This document shows, in pieces, positions 15,712 through 25,008 of a DNA stretch of 64,000 bases (the first letter of the stretch is position 1; every line of letters starts with the position of its first letter). Source of the DNA: Bradyrhizobium sp. SZCCT0148. GTDB lineage: Bacteria > Pseudomonadota > Alphaproteobacteria > Rhizobiales > Xanthobacteraceae. A program made the translations under genes and the position numbers. Location: the NCBI RefSeq assembly GCF_018129985.1, contig NZ_JAFCKT010000006.1:186001-250000 (forward strand), read 5' to 3'. A model generated the notes under the pieces. The model saw nothing but the letters and a program-made list of their open reading frames with translations, was not told where the DNA came from and ran no database searches.

Positions 15712-15714
15712 GAC

Positions 15715-15744
15715 GAAAGCGGCCGGCGATTGCCGACCGCTTTC
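15715..15744. terminator. Bidirectional hairpin between soxA and the convergent permease gene
   Basis: GAAAGCGG/CCGCTTTC forms the outer stem and CGGC/GCCG the inner stem, 4 bases after the soxA stop and 18 before the permease stop. The A and T ends make it usable from both strands. Confidence 0.75.
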
Positions 15745-15762
15745 AGACGTCCGCGCCGTCCC

Positions 15763-17445
15763 CTACTCCGCCGGCGCGGCCGACATCTCAGGATGCGCGG
15801 CATAGTGTTCGCCGGCGCCAAGCTTGCTGGCCGCGAACAGGCCGGCGGCCATCACGGCATAGGCCAGCGCGACGGCGGGCGTGACGCCAAATCCGCCGCC
15901 GATGCCGACGGCCTCGCCGTGCATGAAGCCGAAATAAGTGAGCACGGCACCGACCAGAGCAAAGGCCGAGGCCTTTTCGAAATCGCGCTCGATGATGAAG
16001 ACGCCGATCGCACCCAGGATGAGGCCGCCAAGGATGGAGCCGCCGCCCATCACTTCGAGGCCGTGGTAGAACACGCCCTGCTGCGGCAGCGCGGCGATCG
16101 CGGCAGCCTTCACGGCGTCGGCCTTGTCGGCGGCCATACCGCCGACGGTGGCCGCCGCATTCATGGTCGAGCCGAGCATGGTGTCGATCTGCAACTTGGC
16201 CCAGGCGGCCAGATGCGGCGTCAGCGCCAGCACGATCGCAGGCGCGTGCTTCACCGGCGTGGTCTGGAACGCCTGGGCGCCGATCAGCATGCCGATATAG
16301 AGCAGGATCGGCGAGATTGCGACCACGGGCACGAGTGCCAGCAGCACCGAGATGATGCCGAACCAGGACAGTACGATCACCATGAGGCCGGTTGCGGCGG
16401 AGTAACCGATGCGGCCGCCCATCGCCTTCCAGCCGGGATGGCCGATATAGACTGCGTTGATGAAGGGATTGCCCATCAGGCAGCCGATCAGGCTGACGAC
16501 GCCGTCGGCCGTGAGCACGCGCGTGGTCGGATATTCGTCGCCGGCCGCTTCAGCGCTCTCGACATTGTCCATGGCTTCGACGAGGTCGTAGATGCCAAAC
16601 GGAATGGCGGTGACGAGGATGATGCCGAGGAATTCGAAGCCCGAGAAGACGTAGCCCACGGCAGGAATCGGCACCGAGAAGCCGAAATTGGCGAAGGCAT
16701 CGCCGACGCCTTTCACGCTCAGGCCGCCGAGACCAAGCCCGAACAGGTTCGAGCCCCAGGCGATGATCATGCCGGCCGCGATCGCGACAAGGCCTGCGGG
16801 AATGCCGCGCCAGTATTTCACGCCGCCGAACCAGCTCACCAGGATGATGGCGAAGCAAACCAGACCGATCTGCGGCGTCATGTACATCTCCAGCGCCGGC
16901 CGCATCGAGATGAAGGTGACGGAGACGCCGGCAAGCGTGCCGAGCAGCGCCGCGCGCGGCGTGATCTTGCGGATGAACGGCGCAATGAAACCGCCGATCA
17001 TGAGAATGAAGCTCTGGAAGAAGACCCAGACGAGGCCGGCCGACCAGCCCTTGAGCGGGTCACCGGTCTTGATCGTGATCGGCAGCATGATCACGAAGGT
17101 GACGATGAACATGTGCGGCACGCTGACGCCCGAGGGCAGCGCGCAGACATCAGTCCGGCCGGTTCTCTGCGCGAGTCGATAGGCGAGGTAGGCATAGTAG
17201 AAGGTCGAGAGGCACATCATCAGCCCGAGCGCGGGCAGGATGCGGCCGAATACCAGACTGTCAGGCATCTTCAGGACGAAGCGCAACAGGCCCGTGAGCA
17301 CCAGCATGTTGACGAGGATGTTGGTGCCGAAGCCGAAGAACGCGTTCCAGTCCCCTGATGTCCATAGTACCGGCTTGAAGTCGGACTTGTTCACTTCAGA
17401 TTTGTTCAGTTCAGACTTGCCGGCTGTCCCCGTCAATGTGCTCAT
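15763..17445 (-). CDS. NCS2/AzgA-type (xanthine/uracil family) permease
   Basis: A 560-residue inner-membrane protein with about 12-13 hydrophobic segments. It reads like the AGZA/NCS2 nucleobase transporter superfamily: FGTNILVNMLVLTGLLRFVLKMP near helix 1, VCALPSGVSVPHMF, and the conserved C-terminal half VLTADGVVSLIGCLMGNPF with GRIGYSAATGL. It would import a purine, pyrimidine or related N-rich compound by proton symport. The first 20 residues hold a small repeat (KSELNKSEVNKSDFK). The gene starts 10 bases after the amidohydrolase gene, forming an operon that suggests uptake and hydrolysis of the same compound. Confidence 0.85.
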   Translation of the reverse strand: MSTLTGTAGKSELNKSEVNKSDFKPVLWTSGDWNAFFGFGTNILVNMLVLTGLLRFVLKMPDSLVFGRILPALGLMMCLSTFYYAYLAYRLAQRTGRTDVCALPSGVSVPHMFIVTFVIMLPITIKTGDPLKGWSAGLVWVFFQSFILMIGGFIAPFIRKITPRAALLGTLAGVSVTFISMRPALEMYMTPQIGLVCFAIILVSWFGGVKYWRGIPAGLVAIAAGMIIAWGSNLFGLGLGGLSVKGVGDAFANFGFSVPIPAVGYVFSGFEFLGIILVTAIPFGIYDLVEAMDNVESAEAAGDEYPTTRVLTADGVVSLIGCLMGNPFINAVYIGHPGWKAMGGRIGYSAATGLMVIVLSWFGIISVLLALVPVVAISPILLYIGMLIGAQAFQTTPVKHAPAIVLALTPHLAAWAKLQIDTMLGSTMNAAATVGGMAADKADAVKAAAIAALPQQGVFYHGLEVMGGGSILGGLILGAIGVFIIERDFEKASAFALVGAVLTYFGFMHGEAVGIGGGFGVTPAVALAYAVMAAGLFAASKLGAGEHYAAHPEMSAAPAE

Positions 17446-17455
17446 GACAATACCC

Positions 17456-18154
17456 CTATATGGTCGAAATCTTCATTGCCTCCAGGACCGCAGCTGAGCT
17501 CGCGACCCAGCCGAAGATGCCGCCCTGGGCCTTGATCATCTTCAGGCCCATCTCATGAAACTCGGGGAAGTAGGACGCGCAGCCGTCCGACATGACGACG
17601 CAGCGGTAGCCGCGGTCATTGGCCTCGCGCACCGTGGTGTTGACGCACACCTCGGTCGTGACGCCGCATACCAGCAGGTTCTCGATGCCGTATTTCTCCA
17701 GCACGTCCGCAAGGTCGGTGGCGTAGAACGCCCCCTTGCCGGGCTTGTCGATCACGATCTCGCTGTCGAGCGGATAGAGCTCGGGGATGATGTCATGGCC
17801 GGCCTCGCCGCGGATGAGGATGCGGCCCATCGGGCCGGGATCGCCGATGCGAAGGCTCGGCGCGCCGCGCTCGACTTTGGCCGGCGGCGCGTCGGAGAGA
17901 TCGGGCAGATGGCCCTCGCGCGTATGGATCACCAGCATGCCGGAGTCGCGCGCCGCCGTCAGCACCGCGCTGATCGGCTTCACCGCGCGCGCAAGCTGGC
18001 TGACGTCGTTGCCGAGCGTTTCGCCGAAGCCGCCGGGCTCCATGAAGTCGCGCTGCATGTCGATGATGAGAAGCGCGGTGCTCGGCCAGTCGAGCTTGAT
18101 CGGCTCGGGCTCGGCGCTGATGACGCCCAGTGTCGGCTTGCTCGAGTTCAGCAT
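17456..18154 (-). CDS. Isochorismatase-family cysteine hydrolase (biuret amidohydrolase-like)
   Basis: A 232-residue cytoplasmic enzyme with the isochorismatase-family triad Asp32 (LLIIDMQRD), Lys137 (VIDKPGKGAFYATD) and Cys170 (VCGVTTEVCVNTT). The stretches HTREGHLPDL, GDPGPMGRILIRGE and DIIPELYPL closely follow the biuret hydrolase group, including the catalytic spacing (105 and 33 residues). Such enzymes split amide bonds of biuret, ureidoacrylate or similar compounds to release ammonia. It is the first gene of a two-gene operon with the NCS2-type permease, which supports a nitrogen-scavenging role. The exact substrate is inference. Confidence 0.85.
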   Translation of the reverse strand: MLNSSKPTLGVISAEPEPIKLDWPSTALLIIDMQRDFMEPGGFGETLGNDVSQLARAVKPISAVLTAARDSGMLVIHTREGHLPDLSDAPPAKVERGAPSLRIGDPGPMGRILIRGEAGHDIIPELYPLDSEIVIDKPGKGAFYATDLADVLEKYGIENLLVCGVTTEVCVNTTVREANDRGYRCVVMSDGCASYFPEFHEMGLKMIKAQGGIFGWVASSAAVLEAMKISTI

Positions 18155-18491
18155 GACGCTAGCCCCTCGCGAGAACTCTCCTTGCCGGAGTTCTGCAAGC
18201 GCCGTGCCATTGTGTACAATTGCAACTGAGCGTGCGCCGTGGAGAATTTCGTTGTGTACTCAGAAACTTACATCCGCAACCGATCGCTGCTTATTCCCTG
18301 TGCGACGGCTTTGCGACGTGCATTTGCTCAAAGGATGAGCGACTGCAGACGCTCTCTTCGTCGCCAGTCCGGGGCGACGCGAAGTGTCGAGCACGGAATC
18401 CATCGGGCCACAGCGCAAATGGCAATTTGGATTCCGGGCTCGCGCAACGCGCGCCCCGGAATGATGAGGACAGTGTGCGGCGACGTTTTGC
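18155..18491. other. 337-base gap with a REP-like repeat
   Basis: This gap lies upstream of the amidohydrolase operon and downstream of the hotdog-protein gene. It holds the palindromic repeat at 18365-18467. The 200 bases next to the amidohydrolase are AT-richer (tgtgtactcagaaacttac) and probably contain its promoter. I see no ORF that looks coding. Confidence 0.5.
18365..18467. repeat. REP-like palindromic element (about 103 bp)
   Basis: The halves CCGGGGCGACGCGAAGTGTCG...GGAATCC and GGATTCCGGGCTCGCG...CGCCCCGGAATGAT are imperfect inverted copies of one unit. It has the look of the abundant intergenic repeat of Bradyrhizobium ending in GCGCCCCGGAATGA. Confidence 0.7.
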
Positions 18492-19445
18492 CTAACGCCC
18501 CGCCCCATACAGCCGTCGATGCTCTTCTTCGTACGGAGCGTAGGAGTCCTTCAGCGTCGCCATGTTCAGCAGCATGGTCGCGACCACTGCGCCCGCCTTG
18601 TCGAACACGCGCGTTTTCACCCAGGCGCTCTCGGTGCGGCGGCTGCCGGAGAGCGCGACGACCTCGCGCTCGACCTCGTAGTCCTCATCGACGAAGAGCG
18701 GGCCCCTTATCAGGCGGATCTCCTGATCGGCGAACAGGCCGACGGCCGGGCCCCTGGACGGCAGCGGATCATCCTTCGAGCGGTACTGGAACAGCACGCT
18801 CAGCATCTCCATCGGGATGATGGCCCTGCCCCACGGATTGTCGGCGCCGGAATAGTAGGGTGAGTTCTCGGTGATGACGGCGAGCTTCTGCCGCAGCGAG
18901 AATGGATAGAGGTCCCCCATGTTCTGGTCGAGCGCCATACGCACCGTTTGCCGCTTGCCGGTCTGGGCCACCTTTACGTCCCGCAAGATGACGGGATCGG
19001 TGAGCGGCTTGAGCTCGCCGAGACGCACCTCGAGCGCGGTGGCTACCGGCGCGTCCCCGACGGAGGCCGACCCGCGCAGCACTTCCGTGCCGTCGCGCTT
19101 CACCATCTGGATCTGGCATTGGCTGGTGCCGGGCAAGGGCTTCGACAGGATCGCTTGGACCTCTTCGCCCTCGTAGCAAACGCTGCGGTAATGCGCGGAC
19201 AGACAGCCGGTCTCGAACCAGGCGCGTCCCCACAAGCGCTCGCCGAGCGGGGCAAATTGGCTGAAGTGCGTCGGGCCCTCGATGGTGCCGCCCTTGAAGC
19301 CAAGCTTCTGCGCGGTAGCGTCGTCATGGATCGAGGCGTGCGCATCGTAAGTTTGGGCATTCAGCATCTGGCGCGGCTGCCGCCACGGCCCGACCAGGGC
19401 CTCCGGTGTCTCGGTGATCTCGGTGTCGAATGCATTTGCAGCCAT
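18492..19445 (-). CDS. Hotdog-fold (MaoC-like) protein of unknown function
   Basis: A 317-residue cytoplasmic protein. Residues about 30-140 (LNAQTYDAHASIHDDATAQKLGF, GGTIEGPTHFSQF, then VCYEGEEVQAIL) match the MaoC-dehydratase or thioester hotdog fold; the C-terminal half (LFVDEDYEVEREVVALSGSRRTESAWVKTRVFD) looks like a second hotdog, giving a double-hotdog monomer. Such proteins hydrate enoyl-CoA or hydrolyse thioesters; catalytic residues cannot be assigned with confidence. A perfect GGAGG five bases upstream fixes the ATG at 19445 over a GTG four codons earlier. It is divergent from the 2-oxoacid oxidoreductase gene, 162 bases apart. Confidence 0.75.
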   Translation of the reverse strand: MAANAFDTEITETPEALVGPWRQPRQMLNAQTYDAHASIHDDATAQKLGFKGGTIEGPTHFSQFAPLGERLWGRAWFETGCLSAHYRSVCYEGEEVQAILSKPLPGTSQCQIQMVKRDGTEVLRGSASVGDAPVATALEVRLGELKPLTDPVILRDVKVAQTGKRQTVRMALDQNMGDLYPFSLRQKLAVITENSPYYSGADNPWGRAIIPMEMLSVLFQYRSKDDPLPSRGPAVGLFADQEIRLIRGPLFVDEDYEVEREVVALSGSRRTESAWVKTRVFDKAGAVVATMLLNMATLKDSYAPYEEEHRRLYGAGR

Positions 19446-19450
19446 GGTGT

Positions 19451-19455
19451 CCTCC
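19451..19455 (-). promoter_or_regulatory. Ribosome-binding site deciding the hotdog gene start
   Basis: GGAGG lies 5 bases before ATG 19445. A longer reading from GTG 19457 would put this site inside the coding sequence. Confidence 0.8.
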
Positions 19456-19607
19456 ACAGGCAGCCATGACTAGCAGGAGCGCCACAGATGCGGCTAGCCG
19501 TATTGACTTCGCTGGCCCATGCTTTTGACTGTCACAATTCGCGCCGCGCAGCCGCACTCCCTCCCGCAGCGCAAACTCCTGCCGAACAAGAGACGAGGAC
19601 TCCCGAC

Positions 19608-22600
19608 ATGACGCTGATGCAGGTCGAGCTGGACGACAAATACCGGCTCGAATCGAAGCGGATCTTCCTGTCGGGCACGCAGGCCCTCGTCCGCTTGCCG
19701 ATGTTGCAGCGCGAACGCGACCGGCTCAAGGGGCTCAACACCGGCGGCTTCATCTCGGGCTATCGCGGTTCCCCGCTCGGCATGTACGACCACGCGTTGT
19801 GGCGTGCGAAGTCGCATCTTCAGCAGCACGATATCGCGTTCGTCCCCGGCTTGAACGAGGATCTGGCGGCGACCGCGGTTTGGGGCAGCCAGCAAGTCGG
19901 CCTGTTTCCCGGTGCCAAGGTCGATGGCGTGTTCGGCATCTGGTATGGCAAGGGCCCGGGCGTCGACCGCTCGGTCGATGCGCTCAAGCATGCCAACGCG
20001 GCCGGCACCTCACTCAACGGCGGCGTGCTTGCGCTCGCCGGTGACGACCACGGCTGTCAGTCCTCGACGCTGGCACATCAGAGCGAGCAGGTGTTCGCGG
20101 CGGCGCTGATCCCCGTGATCAATCCCGCCACGCTGCAGGACTATCTCGATCTCGGCCTTTATGGCTTTGCGCTGTCGCGCTTCTCGGGCTGCTGGGTCGG
20201 CTTCAAGGCGATCAGCGAGACGGTCGAGAGCTCCGCCTCGATATACAGCGATCCCGAACGTATCCAGATCAAACTGCCCGACGATTTCGAGATGCCGCCC
20301 GGCGGCCTCAACATCCGCTGGCCCGATCCTCCGCTGGACGCGGAGAGGCGCCTGTTCGGGCCGAAGATGGCCGCCGTGCAGGCCTTTGCCCGCGCCAACC
20401 AGCTCGACCGCATCGTGCTCGATTCAAAGCCGGCGCGGCTCGGCATCGTCGCGACCGGCAAGGCCTATCTCGACCTCCGCCAGGCGCTCGCCGATCTCGG
20501 CATGACAGACAAGGACGCGCAGGATCTGGGCCTGCGCATCTACAAGGTCGCGCTGGCCTGGCCGCTGGAGGAAAGCGGCGCCAAGCGCTTCGCAGAAGGT
20601 CTGCAGGACGTGCTCGTGGTCGAGGAGAAGCGCGGCTTCATCGAAGACCAGCTGATGCGCATCCTCTACAACATCGATGCATCGAGGCGCCCGACCGTCA
20701 CCGGCAAGCGCGACGAGCGCGGCGCGCCGCTGCTGCCGAGCGAGGGCGAGCTGACGCCGACCATCGTCGCCGGCGCACTGGTGGCGCGCCTGCGCAAGCT
20801 CGGCCATCACAGCCCCGTGCTGGAGCAGCGCCTCGCGCGGCTGGAGGCCTTCGACAATCCGGTCAGCACCGGCACCCAGATCAAGCTCGCGCGCACGCCG
20901 TTCTTCTGCTCGGGCTGTCCGCACAACACCTCGACGCGCGTCCCCGAGGGCAGCCGCGCCATGGCCGGCATCGGCTGCCACGGCATGGCGCTGAGCATGC
21001 CAACCCGCCGCACCGATCTGATCTCGCATATGGGCGCGGAAGGCGTGAACTGGATCGGCCAGTCACCCTTCACCACCGAGAAGCACATCTTCCAGAACCT
21101 CGGCGACGGCACCTACACCCATTCCGGGCTTCTCGCCCTTCGCGCTGCCTCGGCGGCCGGCATCAACATCACCTACAAGATCCTCTACAATGATGCCGTC
21201 GCGATGACCGGCGGCCAGCCGGCCGAAGGCGCCTTCAACGTCGCGCAGATCGCGCATCAGGTCTGGGCCGAGGGCGTCAAGCGTCTTGCGATCGTCTCGG
21301 ACGATCCGAGCAAGTACCCGCAAGGAAACTACTTCCCGCAAGGCGCGACCATCCATCACCGTCGCGAGCTCGATGCGGTGCAGCGCGAGCTGCGCGACGT
21401 CAAGGGCCTCTCGGTCATCCTCTACGACCAGACATGCGCCGCGGAAAAGCGCCGCCGCCGCAAGCGCGGGCTCTATCCCGATCCCGCGAAGCGCGCTTTC
21501 ATCAACGAGCTGGTCTGTGAAGGCTGCGGCGACTGCTCGCAGGCCTCCAACTGCGTCTCGGTGCAGCCGCTGGAGACCGAGTTCGGCCGCAAGCGCCAGA
21601 TCGACCAGTCGAACTGCAACAAGGACTTTTCCTGCGTCGAGGGCTTCTGCCCGAGTTTCGTCACCGTGCATGGCGGCAAGCTCAAGCGGATGAAGACCTC
21701 GGCAGTCGATTCCGGCCAGCTGTTCGCCGATTTGCCTCTGCCGCCCGCACGCGAGCTTGACGCGCCCTACAACATCCTCGTCACCGGCATCGGCGGCACC
21801 GGCGTCATCACCATCGGCGCCCTGCTCGGCATGGCCGCGCATGTCGACGGCCGCGGCTGCTCGGCGCTGGACTTCACCGGCCTGTCGCAGAAGAACGGCG
21901 CGGTGATGAGCCATGTGCGCATCGCCCCGAAGCCGGAGGACATCTCGGCGGTCCGCATCACCACCGGCGGCGCCGACGTCATCCTCGGCTGCGACATGAT
22001 CGTCTCGGCAGGTCCCTCCGCGCTCAGCCGCGCCGAGCGCGGCGTGACCAGGGCCTACATCAACGCCGATTTGCAGCCGACCGCGAGCTTCGTGCAGAAC
22101 CCCGATCTCGATTTCGAGATGGGCACGATGCAGACCGTGCTGCGCGATGCCATCGGCGACAACAACCTCGACATCATCGACGCGACAGGTATTGCCTCCG
22201 CACTGATGGGCGACAGCATCGCGACGAATCCCTTCATGCTCGGCTTCGCATTCCAGAAGGGTGCGATCCCGCTGTCGCTGGAGGCTCTGCTGCGGGCTAT
22301 CGAGATCAACGGTGCCGCGATCGAGATGAACAAGCTTGCCTTCAGCTGGGGCCGCCTGGCGGCCCACGACATGTCGCGGGTGCGCAGCGTGCTCCAGTTC
22401 AAGAGCCGTGCGTCCGCACCGACCAAGTCCCTCGACGACATTGTCGCGACCCGCGCCGAGTTTTTGACGGGCTATCAGGACAAGGCCTATGCCGACCGCT
22501 ATCTCGCGGCCGTTGCCAAGGTGCGGAAGGCGGAGAGCGCGGTCTCACCGGCCTCTACCGAACTGACCGAAGCGGTCGCGAAAAATCTGTTCAAGCTGAT

Positions 22601-23084
22601 GTCCTACAAGGACGAGTACGAGGTCGCCCGCCTCTATACCGATGGCAATTTCGCCAAGAAGGTGTCGGAGAAATTCGACGGCGACTTCACGCTGAAATAC
22701 CACCTCGCGCCGCCGATCTTCGCGAAACGCGACAAGACCACCGGACATCTCCAGAAGCAGGAGTTCGGTGGCTGGATGCTCCACGCCTTCCGTATTCTCG
22801 CCAAGCTCAAGTTCCTTCGCGGCGGCGCCTTCGATCCGTTCGGCCGCACCGATGAGCGCCGGACCGAGCGCAAGCTGGTGGCGGATTACCTGGCGATGAT
22901 CGACCAGCGGATGGCCGGGCTGAAGGCAGAGCAGATCCCGCTGCTGGCAAGGCTCGCAAGGGTGCCAGAGACCATCCGAGGCTTCGGGCATGTCAAGGAA
23001 GCCAACATCAGGCTCGCGGCGGCCGAAACGGCGCGGCTGGAAGCGGAGTTGGAGAACAGCCGCTTTGCCGCAGCGGCGGAGTAG
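19608..23084 (+). CDS. Fused indolepyruvate/2-oxoacid:ferredoxin oxidoreductase
   Basis: A 1158-residue single-chain enzyme combining the alpha/beta parts and the gamma domain of 2-oxoacid:ferredoxin oxidoreductases. The N-terminal half has GFISGYRGSPLGMYD and GVLALAGDDHGCQSST; the TPP-binding half has CSGCPHNTST, GIGCHGMAL and LGDGTYTHSGLLA. Cysteines in CEGCGDCSQASNCVSV and the following CNKDFSCVEGFC suggest Fe-S clusters. The gamma domain starts at ILVTGIGGTGVITIGALL. It decarboxylates aryl or branched 2-oxoacids to acyl-CoA, reducing ferredoxin, mainly in amino-acid breakdown. Start ATG 19608 chosen at MTLMQVELDDKYRLES; 40 further open codons upstream look non-coding. Confidence 0.9.
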   Translation: MTLMQVELDDKYRLESKRIFLSGTQALVRLPMLQRERDRLKGLNTGGFISGYRGSPLGMYDHALWRAKSHLQQHDIAFVPGLNEDLAATAVWGSQQVGLFPGAKVDGVFGIWYGKGPGVDRSVDALKHANAAGTSLNGGVLALAGDDHGCQSSTLAHQSEQVFAAALIPVINPATLQDYLDLGLYGFALSRFSGCWVGFKAISETVESSASIYSDPERIQIKLPDDFEMPPGGLNIRWPDPPLDAERRLFGPKMAAVQAFARANQLDRIVLDSKPARLGIVATGKAYLDLRQALADLGMTDKDAQDLGLRIYKVALAWPLEESGAKRFAEGLQDVLVVEEKRGFIEDQLMRILYNIDASRRPTVTGKRDERGAPLLPSEGELTPTIVAGALVARLRKLGHHSPVLEQRLARLEAFDNPVSTGTQIKLARTPFFCSGCPHNTSTRVPEGSRAMAGIGCHGMALSMPTRRTDLISHMGAEGVNWIGQSPFTTEKHIFQNLGDGTYTHSGLLALRAASAAGINITYKILYNDAVAMTGGQPAEGAFNVAQIAHQVWAEGVKRLAIVSDDPSKYPQGNYFPQGATIHHRRELDAVQRELRDVKGLSVILYDQTCAAEKRRRRKRGLYPDPAKRAFINELVCEGCGDCSQASNCVSVQPLETEFGRKRQIDQSNCNKDFSCVEGFCPSFVTVHGGKLKRMKTSAVDSGQLFADLPLPPARELDAPYNILVTGIGGTGVITIGALLGMAAHVDGRGCSALDFTGLSQKNGAVMSHVRIAPKPEDISAVRITTGGADVILGCDMIVSAGPSALSRAERGVTRAYINADLQPTASFVQNPDLDFEMGTMQTVLRDAIGDNNLDIIDATGIASALMGDSIATNPFMLGFAFQKGAIPLSLEALLRAIEINGAAIEMNKLAFSWGRLAAHDMSRVRSVLQFKSRASAPTKSLDDIVATRAEFLTGYQDKAYADRYLAAVAKVRKAESAVSPASTELTEAVAKNLFKLMSYKDEYEVARLYTDGNFAKKVSEKFDGDFTLKYHLAPPIFAKRDKTTGHLQKQEFGGWMLHAFRILAKLKFLRGGAFDPFGRTDERRTERKLVADYLAMIDQRMAGLKAEQIPLLARLARVPETIRGFGHVKEANIRLAAAETARLEAELENSRFAAAAE

Positions 23085-23111
23085 CGATTAAGCCGTCGTC
23101 ACGTTCTCAGG

Positions 23112-23211
23112 GTCATCGCCCGCGAAGGCGGGCGATCCGGTACGCCGAGAGGATTGTGTTTGGATCGATAGGCCGCCGCGTACCGGATGCCGCGCCTTCG
23201 CGGGGGATGAC
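23112..23211. repeat. Palindromic intergenic repeat (about 100 bp)
   Basis: GTCATCGCCCGCGAAGGCGG...GATCCGGTACGC pairs imperfectly with GCGTACCGGATGCC...CGCGGGGGATGAC around a 30-base centre. It is a long hairpin-forming repeat lying between convergent genes, so it may also act as a terminator. Confidence 0.75.
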
Positions 23212-23225
23212 GGCGGAGAAGATGG

Positions 23226-24970
23226 CTACACCGTGGCCAACACGCCGGCAGCCGGCGCGACCACCCCGCCCTCCGCCAGATGCCGCCCCGCGATATACCC
23301 AAACGTCAGCGCGGGCCCGAGTGCGATGCCCGGCGCCGGATAATGGCCGTTCATGATCGAGCCCATATCGTTGCCGCAGGCGTAGAGACCGGCATCGGCG
23401 CGCCGTCTTCGCGCAGCACGCGAGCCTGCGCGTCCACTTTCACGCCGATCGCCGTGCCGAGATCGGCCGGGTAGATGCGCATGGCGAAGAACGGCGCGCA
23501 GAGGATCGGCGCAACGCAAGGGTTGGGCTTGTGCCCGATATCGCCGAGGTGCCGCTGATAGATCGTGCTACCGCGGCCGAATTCACCCTCGCGGCCCTCC
23601 TTCGCGCCTTCGTTGTAGCGCGCAAGGGTAGCCGTCAGCACCGAGGGCTCGGCGCGGATCTTCGTCGCCAACTGCGCGATAGCGAGCGCCTCGATCAACT
23701 CGCCGCTCGCGACATAGCGCCTATAATGTCGCGTGAACGGCTTGATGCGGCCGAGGCCGTACGCCCACAGGAACCGACTGTCGCACAGCAAATAGAACGG
23801 CCGGTCCGGCTTGCCATGGCTCTCGCGCAGCATCGCCAGCACGACTTCGTGGTGGGACGCTGCCTCGTTGACGAAACGCCGGCCTGCTGTGTTGATCGCG
23901 ATCACGCCGGGCTTGGCGCAATCGGCGATGTGCGGGAACACGCCGCGGCTTCCGTCGGCGCGGCGGAACAGCGAAGCCGGCGTCCAATAGGCCGGGCTAA
24001 TCGCGTCCGTGTCGAGCGCGGCACCTGCCGTCGCTGCCAGTCGAAGGCCGTCGCCTGTGCTGGATGGGTTGGCGGCCGAGACAAATCCAGCCGCCGCCGG
24101 GAAGAGGCGCTTGCGCAACACATTGTCGTGCGAGAAGCCGCCGGTCGCCAACACCACGCCGCGGCGCGCTGCGATCGGCCGGTCACGCGAGCCATGGCGG
24201 ATGACCACGCCGCCGACGCGATCGCCTTGCATCGAGAGGTCTTCGACGTCGGCGTCGAAGAGAACTTCGACCTGCCGCGCCAGCAGCGACGCATAAAGCC
24301 GCGCGGCAAGTGCGTTGCCGAGATACAGCGACGTTCCCCGCGCGCTGCGCAGCCGCTGCAGCGCATATCGAGAGACGAGCCGTGCCGCGCGCAAGGTCGA
24401 ACGCAGCGATTTTCCAACGCTGCGCAGATGCGCAACGTCGGGAGGATCGACCATCATCCCGTCGAACAGCGTGAACTCCGGCAGCGGGGGTCGCACTCGC
24501 GCAAACGCCTTGCCCAGGCGCCTGCCATCGAAACCGAGGACCTCCAGCACACGGCCGCCCGCCGTTGCGCCCAGCCGCTCCGGATAGCAATCCGGACAAG
24601 CCTTCACCGGCTGGAAGCGAACTTCCGTATTGGCTTCAAGCCAGGCGATCGCCTCGGGCCCGCGCGCCAGGAAGGCGGCGCGCAGGCCGGCATTGCCGGG
24701 CTCGGGCACCGTGCCCGACAGATATCGGACGGCGTCCGCGACGGTGTCGGAGAGCCCCGCCTCCTTCACCCTCGCGTTGGCGGGAATCCAGACCTTCCCG
24801 CCGGACCAGGCAGTGGTGCCGCCGACGAACGCGGTCTTCTCGATCACCAGCACGCGAAGGCCCTGCGCAGCGGCCACGGCCGCCGCCGTCATGCCGCCGG
24901 CACCGGCGCCGATGACAATGACGTCGTAGGTCTCGTCTGCCGGCATCATCCGGCGGGCTTCCGAAGGCAA
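23226..24970 (-). pseudogene. FAD-binding dehydrogenase (3-ketosteroid dehydrogenase/fumarate reductase type), single-base frameshift
   Basis: A flavoprotein of about 580 residues, similar to FAD_binding_2 and 3-ketosteroid 1-dehydrogenases. The N-terminus has the dinucleotide site VIVIGAGAGGMTAAAVAAAQG and later VVLATGGFSHDN. Near the C-terminus one frame ends REDGAPMPVSTPAATIW, while the family ending GLYACGNDMGSIMNGHYP with ALTFGYIAGRHLA is in the next frame. One missing base at about 23385-23393 (a run of C before GGTCTCTAC) explains the shift. The C-terminal flavin-binding segment is thus lost unless this is a sequencing error. Otherwise the gene looks intact and under selection. Confidence 0.85.
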
Positions 24971-25008
24971 GGCATGACACCGTCATACCGCGCCTCGCAC
25001 CCTCGGCG

